64,000 nt of DNA from Planococcus citri. Taxonomy: Eukaryota; Arthropoda; Insecta; Hemiptera; Pseudococcidae. Below the pieces are notes generated by a model that saw nothing but the letters and a program-made list of their open reading frames with translations, was not told the origin of the DNA and ran no database searches. How positions within the stretch are numbered: the stretch's first letter is position 1; every line of letters starts with the position of its first letter. The position numbers and the translations under genes are program-made. The stretch spans positions 39,634,555-39,698,554 of the forward strand of contig NC_088677.1 in assembly GCF_950023065.1 (NCBI RefSeq), read 5' to 3'. Shown here piece by piece: positions 1-14,423 of the stretch.

Positions 1-980
1 AGAAAACAGTAACCCTTTGAAGTACGGATTGAAAACTATTCTAACTGATGGTCACCAAAGAACTATCCGATCGGTTTGTTGGTCTCCCTGCGGACAATAT
101 TTGGCATCTGCCAGTTTCGATTCCACAGTAGCTGTTTGGGACAAAAAATCCGGTGAATTTGAGTGTAACGTTACTTTAGAAGGTCATGAAAATGAAGTTA
201 AATGTGTATCATGGTCTAAATCTGGCCAGTTACTAGCTACTTGCGGAAGAGATAAATCAGTTTGGGTATGGGAAATATCTGAAGATGACGAATATGAATG
301 TGCAGCGGTATTGAATGCTCACACTCAAGATGTAAAGAAAGTAATCTGGCACCCTAGCGAGGATATCTTAGCTTCATCAAGTTACGATAATACCATTAAA
401 ATATTCAAAGCTGATATCAACGAAGATGACTGGACCTGTTGCGGTAAGAAATTATTTCTAAAATAATAAAATTGTGAAATAGTTTAGTTTTGATTGTTTT
501 CATATTATTGTTGTGTTTTCAACAGGCACCCTTCGTTCGCACGAATCAACAGTATGGAGTATAGCTTTCAATTCTTCCGGGAAAAGATTAGTATCTTGCA
601 GCGATGATTGCACTTTGAAAATATGGCAAGCTTATGAACCAAATAATGAATTTGGAGTTGCCACTCCTGACAACGAAACCGTATGGAAATGCATTTGTAC
701 AATCAGTGGTTACCATAATAGAACGATTTATGATGTGTCATGGTGTCATCTTACGGATTTGATTGTCACAGCTAGTGCTGATGATAGTATTAGAATATTC
801 AAAGAATCAGATACATCGGATATTAACCAGCCAACGTTCAATTTACTAACGTGTTTAAATAATGCTCATCTTCAAGACGTAAACTGCGTTTCGTGGAATC
901 CGGTAGAACGAGGAATTCTGGCTTCGTGTAGTGACGACGGGGAGATTAAAATATGGAAAGTCAGAGAAGACATGTATTAA
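1..980 (+). CDS. CIAO1: CIAO1, cytosolic iron-sulfur assembly WD40 protein (5' truncated)
   Basis: CIAO1 is a seven-bladed WD40 propeller in the cytosolic Fe-S targeting complex, which hands clusters to nuclear and cytosolic apoproteins. Two exons are visible: 1-443 (the gene starts outside the window; the frame is open from base 2) and 526-980, stop 978-980. The intron is 444-525 (GTAAG...TTTTCAACAG, 82 bases), and the split Gly codon rejoins in frame. Family signatures include GHQRTIRSVCWSPCG, LEGHENEVKCVSW, RDKSVWVWE, HTQDVKKVIWHP, DDW-CC, GYHNRTIYDVSWC, QDVNCVSWNP and ASCSDDGEIKIWK, in the same order as human CIAO1. The first one to two blades are missing. A TTG at 17 lies inside the exon and is not the start. 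Bases 5-9 (AACAG) could be a splice acceptor, so the first exon may begin at 10. No damage is seen. Confidence 0.96.
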
Positions 981-3299
981 ATACATCTCTAGAGTACTGA
1001 ACTCGAGCTTCCTTTTTTCAACTATGGTGGTGATATAGAAAAATAGAAAGTTTGCGAAGCAGGTAAGGCTCTCAAAGTAAATTCCTATCCAAAAAAGTAT
1101 CCGAGTTAATTTTCAAAAAATATTGATTTTTTTCGTTTTTTTTCAGAAAATTAAACAAACAAAAAATATGCGACGCAGACCATTTCTTGTATCTTCGAGT
1201 AATTTAGGTACGTAGGTACTATATTACTTGGTAAACAAAGATATTACCCTTAGGCTATAGGTTCGCCATATCCCTAACGCGATTCCTTCAAATTGAATTT
1301 GACTTCTGTTCATTAGCTTCATTGTTTATAATTTCATTATTGTATCTATGATGGTTAGTCGTTGCCTATATCAAGTGATTACTCAATATGTATCTAAATT
1401 TCCTGAAATATTGGTGATTTGGCATTTTACTTGTCTGTTTTACATTCACTGAGTAACTTCATGTGAAACAAAAAAAAATTGTCGATTTCATGTTGAATTC
1501 ATTAACTTTTAAAAGTTCATACTGTTGTAATTTTCATTATAAAAGTAATTCCCACTTTGAAATTACTCTTCTCTATACCTAGAATTTTTAACTATTTAAT
1601 AAACATTTTTCAAATTGCTAATTTTATTTATTTTACGTTAAGTACATACTTTTTTGATCGCATTTATGATAATGTAACAGTGTGGTTTTTTTTCTAAATA
1701 ATTATTGGAATTTTGGATAATTTTATGATTAATAATTGTACTATTCAAGTAGGCAAACAATATTTTCTGCTATCCCTTCAAATTCAAAAAAACACATGCA
1801 GTCGCATGCAGTACCTACGAATTTTCCCTGCAGAGTTGATGCTTTTTTGTCTTATCGAAAAACTAATTACCTACTCTCAATTTGAGTAAAAACGATGAAT
1901 AAATCTTCTAAAAATCACCTAGTTGAAACTAACAAAAAAAAACATATTAATTGTGAAGTTTGATTTTGTGAATGAGCAAAGACAGCAAAGTAAAATACAT
2001 ACGATTGCAATGGAAAATGGTTGGTCGGTTGTCTAGTTCATGAATAAAGTAATCTCTGTTCCATACCTACCTATACATTATACAATACGTGTACTATGAG
2101 TGAACTGGTTTTACTATTTAAGGAATTAGCCAGAATCGGGGGAACATTCCGTAGCAATGGTGGGCTGAGATTTCCGTTCTTCTACTAGAGTGTTATTTTT
2201 GCTAAAAATTTATTCATTTGTAATACCATTAGATCATTCCTTTTTTTGAATTGAACCCATGGTGATATTCATTTGTTTTTAATTTTCTATTATAGGTCTG
2301 AATTTGGAAATTATTTTCTGTTGGGTGTTGATTGGGTAACATTTTTCTTTTCTAGTTCGATGGACTGGTAATTAATTTCGTAAATAGAAGTACCAAATTC
2401 GATGTTAAATAATGTTGCAATCTATGAATTATTAAAATTTGTCGATGTAGGTAAATTTACATCATTATTAATGTCTGATAAGTAATTTTTATTATTATCT
2501 ACTTTCGAAGGTTCTGTTATAAGAAGTAGTCGACATGTTAGTTCTAACCACATTGTTGTGTGATGAATTTGTTGATTGTTTTACATTACAAATATTGCAA
2601 TTGCACAACTGTTACCGATCACGGTAAAATACCGAATAGAATGGCTCGTCTTTCAAATCTTACGAGGCGTTGTTGTCCTATAAAATAATTTATTATAATA
2701 TGCGTTGAACTGTTAGGGAAGCGTATAAGCAGTTACTATGTTAGCACCTTTGTTTAGTAATAGGTTTACGAACTGTACTGTCCAGTTTGCTCAAGTAATA
2801 TCAACTTTCCAGATCGTCGCCATAACCATATTTTTATTGTATTTGTGATTCGAGTATTGAGCTGTGCTTATGAAAAACGTATTTTTTATTCAAATAGCTG
2901 AAAATTTGATACAGTGAGTTATAGCTTTAGGCTTCTGCATTATTTAATGACAACTGTTCAAGGTGAAGTTCAAATAGTGACCTTAAAAGACTCTTGATAT
3001 TTCAATAATTTATATACGAGTAGGTACCATATCGTTTTGAGAAAAAAATAAGATTTTTGAGCTAATAAGTGGAGATTACGGATTTCTGTGAATCCGTTCG
3101 GTTTCGCCTTTTTCAATTGAGAATCTACCCCATCAATGGTATTGTGTAAATTTACCCAATACATATTCCCGCTAAAATACTCCTGGTGCTATCCTACCAT
3201 TAGTAGGTGCATAAATGCTGAATTGAAATTTTCATGGTTACGATGAATTAATTACATATTCTTGATCGTCATATGTCATATTCTATCGGTTATTTGACT
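981..3299. other. CIAO1 3' UTR and intergenic DNA
   Basis: AT-rich sequence with homopolymer runs. I see no ORF with coding character, no RNA gene and no clear inverted-repeat element. Confidence 0.6.
1598..1603 (+). terminator. Candidate polyadenylation signal AATAAA of CIAO1
   Basis: AATAAA lies about 620 bases after the CIAO1 stop, in a T-rich stretch. It is the first canonical signal noticed downstream. A signal this far implies a long 3' UTR; a nearer non-canonical signal is possible. Confidence 0.4.
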
Positions 3300-3848
3300 G
3301 CTCTGCTGTATACGCTTGGCGTTGAAGTTGACACAAATGATCAAGTAATTGAACAGTTTTGTCCTTCGCCAGAGAAAGTGTTCTCAGTGTATTGTACTTA
3401 CGCTTCCGGTAGGCAATATTCGTATCTCCATGGTAGACTATGATAGTTGTTTAATTCAGACTTGAGACTTCCACCACGGATTGGTCTCACAGCTGTTACA
3501 AGTTCGAGATACCAAGGAGGATCTCTGAGCAAAATTATGTTAGTGCTTCGTTCACTGTTTTCAGTTCTGTAGCCGGTTGTCCGTGGTACCGGTTGCTGAT
3601 TTGATTCGCTTCGTATGTAGCGTACCTACGTATTCGATCGATTATTGCATTTTGCATTGCGACAAAGATACCGATTTTACCAGTAATTTTTTTTTTGTAT
3701 GTATTTTACGTTTTTTCTATTCTATTTTTTTATTCGCGAATTACGTGGTGTGTTTTATCACAATTTTTCTCTGAGATTAGTACTGTGATAGATATTGTGA
3801 TTTATTTACGACACAGTGTTCGATGCGGATGAATCTTTTGTTGAATTG
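3300..3848 (+). promoter_or_regulatory. Possible promoter and non-coding first exon of the 28.6-37.5 kb gene
   Basis: This stretch is richer in CpG than its surroundings and holds an arthropod-type initiator core (TCAGTT, 3561-3566) and a strong splice donor (GAATTG|GTAAGTAAT, intron from 3849). The coding exon at 28575 begins at a good acceptor (TTTTTTTTGCAG) 26 bases before its ATG, so an upstream non-coding exon is expected; this is the best candidate noticed. The link is inference, and no ORF supports coding here. Confidence 0.28.
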
Positions 3849-6800
3849 GTAAGTAATGTTTTTATTTTATTTTTTATTTTTTTACCTTCTGTTAATTTTC
3901 TGGATGATTAGAATTAAGTCGAGTATTTTTCTATTCGTACTTACCTACCCATCTGTTAGAGGAGACACCAAATTGCTTTGTTTTTTCACATCACTCCTGT
4001 AATTTCTCAAAACTTGCATATTTGCTCGTTGACATAAATCATCGAACAAATTCGATAGGTGCCTATTGAATGTTTTCGTTTTGGAGATTATAATTTTGAA
4101 AGTTCTGCCCACGTGAATTCTGCGTTAAAGATGAAAATTTAACATCGTACGTTGATTCATCAATCAAAGAAATTCGAGTAGATTCTGTCTTCAGTAATAT
4201 TGATGCAGAAATTTTAGGATATTGGGATATTGATTTGAATCATTATTCGTGTTCAACTCTCGCGTGTATATGAACTCTTGAAAAGGTCATAACTTCAGTA
4301 GGTACTTATACATACATTTATGTACTTATTGTTCGTACCACAAAAACGAAATAATTGTTATGCTATTCTAACTTATTAATTAGTTAGTTAGGTGCATGCG
4401 ATTAATTCATCTCAGTGATTTCTTCAAATAAGTGTATTAGTACGGCTAATAATTTTGTAGGTAACAACGAACAGCCTATCTTTTCATATTTTTTTTAAAT
4501 GCAACAATACTGCAGGTATTTTTACCGCATCCCTGTGTTCGTACTTTCAACTTTAGCTAATGATTATCAATTATCAAAATTACATCGCGTATATAGGTTC
4601 AGATACATGGGGTTTCGCCTCATATTTTATGATTATTTAAATTTCACATTTGCATAAAAATCTATTTATAGATATACTTACACTGTACATAATTGTGCAA
4701 GCATTGGATTTTAAGTTACGCATGTGAGTGAAAATCGGTGCCTGCTTCTAGTGAAACTTTGTGAATTGGGATAAGTGTAGATAATTAAAGATGAAAACAT
4801 TCATGAGTAAACAATTGAAAACTCGAATATCTGATCAACTACTTACCTATGATTTTCAATTTGTAATCACTAATCAGACAGCTAAGTACGAACTTTCGAT
4901 AAATATTTTTAAAAAATTTACGAGTCGGTGTAGATTAGGAGTAAACGATAAATAGGTACATTATGTGGCCTTAAATATACCTACCTGTGTGATGCATTGC
5001 TGAAAAAAATGAGTCTTTATGATCATCAACACTCTATCTCAACTTTTGATTTACAAGTGACGCACCCATAATTTACACAAGATTTTCTCGGGGTGGGCTA
5101 AAAATATGGAAGGAGAAGCCGAGGAGGAGTCCCAGTTGGACATTTTGAATAATATGTATTATTTTTCAATAGGGTAGCAAAAATTTTCTCGCAGGCAAAA
5201 AAATATCAAAAATTGTGATTTTTTCCGAAATAAAACTCTTTTTATTACTTTTTTCCCCTTGGGTTTGGACTACGGAGGCCCATTAGCCCATGTTTTATGC
5301 CATTTTCATTAAAACTGAGAAGTACAAATTTGGCTATACTATCCATAAATTTATCATTACTCGAGCCAAATGATTGCGAAATTTTTTTTGAAATAATAAT
5401 TTTATGCTAATGTCTGGCCAGCAAAAAAAGTACTATGTACCTACATACCTACATGTATTACCTACTTATATGACAGACACATTTCAGAGGCCATTACTTG
5501 TTTTAAAGTAATCGAATATCATTTGGGAAACACTTCACTTCAGCTCCCAAAGTTACTTTTTAGATGCAACATGCCACGCTAAATTACCAACGAAACAGGG
5601 GATAACTTCTACCTAACATTCATTTTTTTTCAAAAAATTTCTATTTCAGAAATTAAAGGGGCAATATTTTCAATTTTCCAAAAATTATCAAAAGTAAAAT
5701 TTTAAAATGGTTCAAGTAGAACCATAATAATGTGCGGCGAGTAAGAACGACTCTACATGCCATACTTAGTCCTCGCAATTTTCTGTTTGTATGAATAGTA
5801 GAAATGAAATTTGTGATCGGAATTAATGAAATCCGCAATTTCAAGCATTTTGAAATACGTACATAGAATTTTCAACTCTTCTCCCTGAGATTTTAATTGC
5901 TTATCATAGTACTTAGGGATCGGGTGTATACGTAATATGAAATGATATGTTCTTAAATTTTGAAGTTGAATCGATATACATAATTTCAGATACTTTTCCG
6001 TTTCACGTAATTTCAAAGCGAATGAGCACAACTTGTTTTTTACATAATTTTGCCTATAAATTCATATTTTTACATATTTTAGCCATTTTTAGCGCATTGA
6101 ATTACTCTCTAAATTTGAAACAGTGAAATTTCCCAAATACTGTGATTCAAATTTTTCAAAGCAAATTTCAAAATCAATGATGAGTTCGGAAAATTGAAAA
6201 AAAAATTACGGTAGGTACTCGATTATCCTCAAGCAAGAATCTTCAGTTCTCCTTCTCCATCAAGTTCCATATTGGTCGTTTGGAAACGATCTGAGATATT
6301 CTAATTCCTAAACTACTAGTAATTTTTTTTTGTTGAGGGGAAGGATGAAGGGTTGGAGGATCTACATTATAGCGGATTAACGAACAGAAAAATCAGTAAA
6401 ATCTGCGAAATTTTTAAACAGTTTTCCTCTTGCTTGCCGAACAAGTTGTAAAATTAGCAGAATTTCTCCACTATTGATGGGAAGCATGTCCAATCAAAAC
6501 CTTTGTTTTAAATTCTTGATTTTTTGTCAACTATATCAAACTTGCATTTGTAGGTATATAATATTAGGTACCGGTAGGTACATACAAAAACAGTTTTGAT
6601 CATCATTTAAAATAATATGTACAGTACAGAGCACAATTTCCTATTCGATTCTTGGAATTTTCATAGACAACAAAAAAAAGCTCTTGTAAGCAGGCATAAC
6701 ATATGTTCACTATAAGTAGTTACTTCCTATATGAATGTAGAATTTGTATTGGTTACCTATACCTAGGTACTTTGAAAATGTACCGTATTTATCTTTTATG

Positions 6801-9800
6801 ACCTGGTATTAATGACGAGCCTTCGATAAATGGCAATTGTAAATTTATAGTCTATGAATTTTAACGGAAAAAATCGAATAAAAACATAGCGAATAGATGT
6901 GTACTGTGTACGAGTATGTATATGAACTGCGAGCTTAACGGAACCGCCCACGTTGACTATGAATACTACGAGTATAACCTAACGTGTCTTCTTTATTCTT
7001 TCAATGAACTTCCATTTACCTAAATGGAAACCTAACGCACTTACGAACAATAAATATTTTATTGAAAATATAAATCTAAATAATAATCACCCATAAACTG
7101 TAAAGAATCAATTTCGCAAATAAGATTAATCGGTAAATAACCTAAGCAAAAATAAAAAAAATTCAAAGGCGGTATTTCATCTTATATGTTAGATATACTT
7201 ATCTATGTACTTTCAGAGTTGGCTTTTTTTTTTTTTAAATTCGTGGTGAGAACTTTTAATGAAAAATTATAAAAACTTCTTCTAGGTAGGTACTTATTAG
7301 TTTGCAGTTGATAATTTATGCTGGAACTTTATCACTGACAACTTGACATTCGTATTATGGATGTCATAAATTTCTTGTTAAATGTCTAGTCTGTAAGGAG
7401 GTTGTAGCTGAAGGTAGAAATGATGGTGAGAAAAATAGTAATCTTGATACGTATCTTTCAAAGAGAAAGCAATTTAATAGCTTTTATCTACATATTTCCA
7501 TTCCTATTTTAGTGTTCCAAAATTTCAATTTTTAACCCATTCAAAGAATTAGGGAAAAGTTTTGTTTCTGAATCAATGCTGTATGGTAGCATTTTAGAGA
7601 TTTTGAGTCGCTGGAATAAAATATGTACTACTTAATAAGATAATCATACCACTAATCATAATGAAGCAAAATTCGATGCTGATTACTTACACATTAATCT
7701 GTAAGCAGGTGCCTATTAAGTATGTATGTATTAGTCAATGAAAACATACAGATAGGTACCTCTACCTAGCTACCTACCACCTACCTACCTAACTTTATGC
7801 CAGTACCATACACACTACACATAGAAGAAGCGCTGATTTTACTAGCCTAGGTAGGTAATACCTATAATGTAGTTTTTTTTTCAAATTATCTTTCAAGTTG
7901 AATCATACAGCTGAATGAATTTTATGAGAAAGCGAATATCGAGACAATGAGTGCTAGTTAACGCGAACATTTTATTGTGTGTGAAGAATGGATTACGTTA
8001 ACGATGGTTAACGGTAAAATCTGGTTCAAATTTAAATCAAAATGAATATCGATGAAAGCGTAGCAAATATTATTGTGTAATACTATGTGCAAAAAAAAAT
8101 GAAAAATTTGTTACCTATATGAAATGTAGCTAGGTATATGTATCTTTATACTTGTGTTCGGGGACATTCGTCACAATAATTAAAATGAAGTTCGATATTG
8201 AGAAACGCGTAAAGTGTTGATAATTCAGTTACGACATTGAACTGTTTATTGACGACAATTGAATTTTTTGTGTAGCGAGTAATAAATGAAATCACATTGA
8301 GCACTTCATTTTATTCATTATGGTTAATGTACTTTAGTATATGGAGTGAAATGATTTCATTTTGGCGCGTTGAAATTTTTTTATTCGAGTTAATTTTCAA
8401 GCTCTCAAAATCTTGTGAAAGAAATCAGGTAGGGAAGTGCTTCAGAATTGAAAAAGAGTGTTTGAAATTCTCGATTTTTCGCGTACCTATACGTAAACGA
8501 AAGGTATGCAGATGAAAGTGCATCGTTGACATGTCTTATGACTCTTATGATGCACAACGATACCTACGCAGGTAGGTACCTATCTGGTCTATACGTTTTA
8601 TTGAAACCTTCGTGGATGAAAATATCGCTATATTCGAACAATTTCTTAGTATTTCTTAATGTGGACAGCGATGGGACGTGACTTATGTAGGTATGTAGTG
8701 TACTATGTAGGTAGGTACTAGGTATAGATACTAATCGATAATTAATAAGCATTACATGGAAGACAATGATAATGAAAAAAACAAAGGTATTTGTATTTTT
8801 ATGCGAGGTGTTTGTTGTTTACTTGTAAGATTAAAGTATGGTGTATGTTTCGTTATTGAATTTCGATAAATTCGTCAATTATTTGCAGAGATATACTGTC
8901 TAGGTAACAGATAGGTGTGTGTTGAAGAATATCAAATTAGAAATTATCGCTACAACATCTCTTAACCATTTCGCTCTGTCATGCAACGCTTCACAAATCT
9001 TACTTTCTCTGAGTAGTTGTATATTTCAATGACGTGGAACCGGCGATAGGTAATATATTCCACGGATACCTGCCTTTTTTCGCCAATTTTCTGAAATTAG
9101 TGTCAACAGACACAGTTTTTCACTATAAATATGATAAATATGATAAATGTTACAAATTATTCACCGGTAGGTAATTTGAATGGAACCAAATTAACGCGGT
9201 CTGCGTTTATTTTATGGAGACCAGTGCCTTTATAGGCTTTCGCGATGTACGAGAGCGAATTCATTAATCATTCCAACGTTTTCTTTTGTAAAAGGTGTGG
9301 AAAATTATAGGCTATGTTGTTGTATCATTGATCGAATTCTATTTTTTTATTTTTTTTTATTTTTTTAATAATTGCTTACTTATGGTTAATTCTTTGAAGA
9401 ATTTAGCACAGTTGCTATGATAAAGAAGAGAAGCTATATGACTTGAGGATGAGGAAATGACTTGACGACACTATCGCTATTTTTAGCTTTCAATGAAAAA
9501 TACATTATATACAAATAAAAAATACTAGCTTTACTTTTCTTTAAAATTTTTCTACTCGGCGCAACTGCTGGTATACTTTTTAGAACATCCGGCGCAATTC
9601 CGAGTATCTACCTATATAATTTTGACTGATTGGCGCAATTGCAGGTTTCTCCGTATAATCTGTAGTCGAATACGACGACCGCCGCACCTTCCCCTTCATA
9701 CTCATCGTTACCATCTAAAATCCCAGTGATGGAGAGGAGATCAGACGAATATGGGTGGTATCAGGTAGCTAGATATACCTATTTTCGAAAATTTTTTTGT

Positions 9801-11650
9801 AAAAATGGCTTGATCGTAGATCTGTCTCGATGAAGAGGAAAATCTCATGTACGTAGGCGCTATACTCTACTTCATATGCACTTTCCTTTCCTATAAAACC
9901 GCACAAAATGCCATTGTTCTTTTATTTTAAAAAAAAATTCAAAACAAAATTAATTTTCTCAAATTTTGCAACAAAAAACCTGGCTTTAAAAAATTTTTCA
10001 ACTGAACCGCAATTTTTTAGTTTTTATAAAAATCAATTGTGCCAATTTCGGGAAAGCAACACGGCCTTCTTCCTCCCTCTGTACTTCAGCCCATTTCATT
10101 CTTTACAATTTTATTCTTAAATTGAAGGATCATTAATCAATATCTAGTAAAAGGACAATTTTAACAGCGATACAATTGTACTCTTACTTTTGCTTCAATC
10201 ATTGAGACACTGGTTGATTTTTCATCCGTCAATTAATTGCTTGAACTTTTTCTCAGTGTTTGGCTTTTTTGTTGAAAAGTGTTTGAACACAAATCCCGCT
10301 GAATGATGGGAAATGATTAGAATAAACAATAGGTACCTACGTGTGCAACTACAATGATTCAATCGAAATTTGAAATGATTATCAATTTGAAGTAATTTCT
10401 CTTCTTCAGAATTTTTTTCGATGACGCATACTTTTTCACAATGTACGTATACCCACACTATACAAGCTAAAAAATTGCGTATGAGGTCTTGGGAGTTGGG
10501 ATGAGGCTTTTTTGAGATATTATGTTTAGTTGATGTTGGTAAACTCAGCTTGAATCGATGTGTGTATAATAAAGAATTTGAGCTTTTCTTCAAATTTGTC
10601 CTTTGTAAATAATATATTATATTTTTTTTTTTATTGAAAATTCAACGAAAAAATGAAAGGTAGAAAAAGGTGTGGTGACATTTTTTTCTGGGTGGATTTA
10701 TTCAAGATATATATTTTGACTGAAAATTGGAAAATTTGGCTTGAACCGCATACATGATCCACAGTTGAGGCATACCTACCTACTTATACCTCCACTTATT
10801 TTATGCAAAACGTTGAAACAAAAAGTTATTGAACTTTACGGCAAGTTTGTCTTCCTCGTCAGTACCGAAAAGCAACCCTTTTGTTTTTCACAACAAGAAA
10901 CATAAACAACAACAACGACGACGACGAAAACAAAAAACTAGAACCAAAGACGGATATCCAAAGACCGATGTAGGTGTATTCCAATGAAATCATTCAAACT
11001 GAATACTTCAAATTTTCGGTTGAATTTTAAATATTCTCAGAACTATCCCGTAATGATAAGTCACGTGTTCTAAAACCACAAAACAATAATGTTATGAATT
11101 TTATAGCTATCTGAATTGCGTTGATTGATACGGTAAGAAATAGGTACCAAGTTGGTACATTGAGATGCACAAGAACTATTAACCATATTATAAATACCTA
11201 TCGAAGTCTATAAACATTAAACAGGTAGTAGTTTAGCTGCCATCTGACTTTATTGAATGGCTTATTCCATGACTAATGGCAATCTTATTGTTGGTAGGTA
11301 ATTTATGAGCAATATGAAACTTATTCTCGTATTAAAGAAATTTGAATTGAGTGTATTACCTACTGTACAAAACACAATCATTAACACATCGTTGTTTCGT
11401 AAATGAGTAAATGCAACATAAATCAGTTTCCTTTGTTAATTCTTATCGAGTTATCGCAAAGTTCACTCAACGAAACGAAGCCTATTGCCTACTTAGTACT
11501 GTATGTAGTACCTAGCTACCTAGACCTACCTGCCTATATGTTGAATAAACTCACGAACATCTAATGATGTAACTTAATCTAATCTAACATCCTCAATCCT
11601 CATGTAATGTACCTTACTTTACCCAACTGAGTAACTAATAATTTTACGAG

Positions 11651-11652
<2 letters not shown>

Positions 11653-11683
<31 letters not shown>
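11653..11683. repeat. 31-base poly-T tract
   Basis: An uninterrupted run of 31 T, followed by AGTAAGTAAGTAA. This could be the reversed poly-A tail of a minus-strand retroposed copy or simple slippage; no target duplication or retroposed body was recognised. Confidence 0.8.
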
Positions 11684-11685
<2 letters not shown>

Positions 11686-12214
11686 TAAGTAAGTAATTAG
11701 TTCAAAATTTTAGTGATAAATTTGAATTCTAGACAAAATGATTAATAAATTTAAAAATTTCGTCCATTAATCACTTAAGCATGTGGTACGTATAGTGCAA
11801 CATACATTAAAGAGCTATTAATCAAGAAGATATACGTTAAGAATCTATGATTACGAGTAAACACGCTGAAAAAAAGAGGAGGTTCGATAGGTTGGGATAA
11901 AAATCAGTTATACAGGTTTAATCCTTTGAACATATTTGAACGCAGAACGGACAACGGAACTAAAATAACCAGTTAATGCGAACGTAAAGAAGAAGTATCG
12001 TAAATATGTAACAATCACGAGTCAATGTCCAGTCGACTAGTCCATCCATATTAAGCAGAATGCAGAAAAAAACACACAGTGCAGAAAGACAAAGACGAGT
12101 TGGTACTAATCATAGGTTTAATCGCAGCAATCACTGTAGCCGTCATTAGAGAGGTCTGAGTCTGATGGTCTGATACACCTTTACACTTCAAAAACCATCG
12201 GTAACAATGTGTTG

Positions 12215-12701
12215 CAGTGTTGCCGTTTTCGATTGATAAAATCATTCAATCAAAGATTCGAAAATTTTAAAAAGTTTCCTTTTTTTTATTTTGAAAAAGG
12301 AAAAAGGATCAGATTTTCTGGTTTTTTATTGGTTAATCATTACGAAAAGAGATGAACGAAATTAGAGTTCATTTTCTGTAAATTATTATTTACTAGGTAC
12401 CTATACCTACCTATTTTATGGAAAAGAAAAAAAAGTAAAATTATCGCTTACCAGTTTACCTAAGCAAAGCGAGAACGAAAATTTTTTCAAAAAATTGGCT
12501 CAAAAAACAAAAAAAGTTCTTTTTACACGTTTTGCCAGGAAAATGATGAAAGATTATAAACTGTTGAAAATATATCGGGTGAATTTGGGTTGAAATCATT
12601 AAAAGACGCGCAAAAGATTCCGTTCTGAATTCAGTTTTTTTCAAATTATTCAAATACCAAATGATTACCTAGACCTACCTATTCGGTTAACGGCAACCCT
12701 G
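12215..12701. mobile_element. hAT-like non-autonomous element (487 bp)
   Basis: The ends are CAGTGTTGCCGTT (12215) and AACGGCAACCCTG (12701), a 13-base inverted repeat with one mismatch and CAG...CTG termini as in hAT elements. The 8 bases on each side, ATGTGTTG and ATACGTTG, agree at 6 of 8 positions, which fits an aged target duplication. No transposase is encoded. Confidence 0.5.
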
Positions 12702-14380
12702 ATACGTTGACTCATCGCTCGGTAATAATTACGTGTACGCGGTGTACGTGTAGTTGGTTACATTTTTCACACCGGCTATTATGAGTCGTTAAACAGTAAT
12801 TCCGCAGACACGTAAGTTATTCATCCGACAAAATTTCGAATACCTACGTTTGAAACGTATTTAGGTAACTCAAGCTCATCTCAGTCATCTCGATCTCGAC
12901 GAAGGTTGTATGCAATACAGATGATGAGATGAACGATGTTGGCGAAAATATTTCCGAAAACTCAAGTAGACAAGCACCTACCTACAGCAGCTGATCCTTT
13001 CACGCTCATTCGAGATAATTATTATATTTATAAAATTATCTGCGAATAACGTTTAGTTATTTACTTCGATAGAATAATAATTCTTCGAATAATCAAAGCC
13101 CACTGAGAATATATAAACAGTAGTATAGCTTTTTCAATATACTCGTAGGTAGGTACGAGATGTGTAGAGAAATCCTTCTCCTTCTCCGAATGAATGAATA
13201 TAAAACCCATAAGCCCATACTCGAAAAACCATCGGAATCATATGTATGTAGGTATACAATACGAAACTATGGGCGTATGATTGATTCGTGGTAGATGTGT
13301 AAACCCTATACAATTCGAAATTTTTCCTTTGAATCATTTTGTACGTATTTGATGAAAGAAGAACTGGGTTTTAGAAGCGATGACGTCGTCTCTTCTTACG
13401 TAAGCAACACAGCAAAAGATTCTTCTTACACATGAACTTGATTGTTGCCTAGACCTTGTATTGCAAACATAATATTCTTAGTTGTATGGATACAGGTAGA
13501 GGTACAATGTGCATCCGTACAGATACCCGAGTGTCTCCATAAATCCAATACATTATGAACGTTCAACCTGCCCAACGACCACAGTTATTTATTTCCTTTT
13601 CTGTCGTTTGATAGCTCAAGTTATGCAGTTCAGGTTATAAGTATGTATGTACGAGGTACCATTATCTTCATAGTTTGTCGTCAGGAATGCACGACGAGAA
13701 ACCCCCTAAAGATTTTCAAATATGTATTTATGTAGGTATTACATGGGTGTTCATTGTCCAGTCTCAGAAAACCAGAAAAAGTCGGGAAAATTTTCAGCTT
13801 ACTCTAAAATCGGAAAATTTTGCGAATAATGAAGCAAATTCTTTGTGGAATGAGAGCCTTTGGAACGGCCGATAGAAGAATGGACTTGAATGCCCCAAAA
13901 TTTTGGAAAACCACAAAAATTCGCCTAGGTAATTCAAGAGTCTTTGGTTTACAAATTTATTGAAACAAAATACCTACAGGTACCCTGATTTGGGACTTGA
14001 GAGGATTTTAAACAAGCTGCGCGGAGAAAAGGAGCATGAATGTTTCAACGTTTTAAAATTTTGTTTACCTATTTCAAACCCTTTTTCCCTTTGTCCCGTC
14101 TCGCCGTAAGTCTCAAATGCGCTAGATTATCCATTTTAATTTTTTAGTAGAAAATACTGTCAAGTCAGGAAAATTTTTGATGTGTTGAAAAATTTCGAGG
14201 CACATTTTTGGGTGAATTTTTAAAAACTTCAAATTTGGGACCAATTTTCCATAACATTAAATCAAATTTAGATAGGTACTTATGTAGAAAACTGAAATTT
14301 AGGAAATCTACAACATTTGGCTACAAATTGGTAAGAAAAAAATTCAAGCTTCCTAAATTTGGCGTTGAACGAAAAAGGTC

Positions 14381-14423
14381 GATGTCTCTGTTTGCCCCAA
14401 TACCCGGGGCAAATAGAGACATG
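14381..14423. repeat. Compact GC-rich hairpin
   Basis: Arms at 14381-14398 and 14406-14423 pair with one mismatch (GTTTGCCCC / GGGGCAAAT, with GTCTCT / AGAGAC next to them) around a 7-base loop. TAGAGAC recurs at about 14491 and 14521. Role unknown. Confidence 0.6.

Noticed and set aside
10222..10593. 123-codon minus-strand ORF
   Set aside because: No family resemblance, low-complexity AT-rich composition, no splice context; length is within chance for 25 kb of such DNA.
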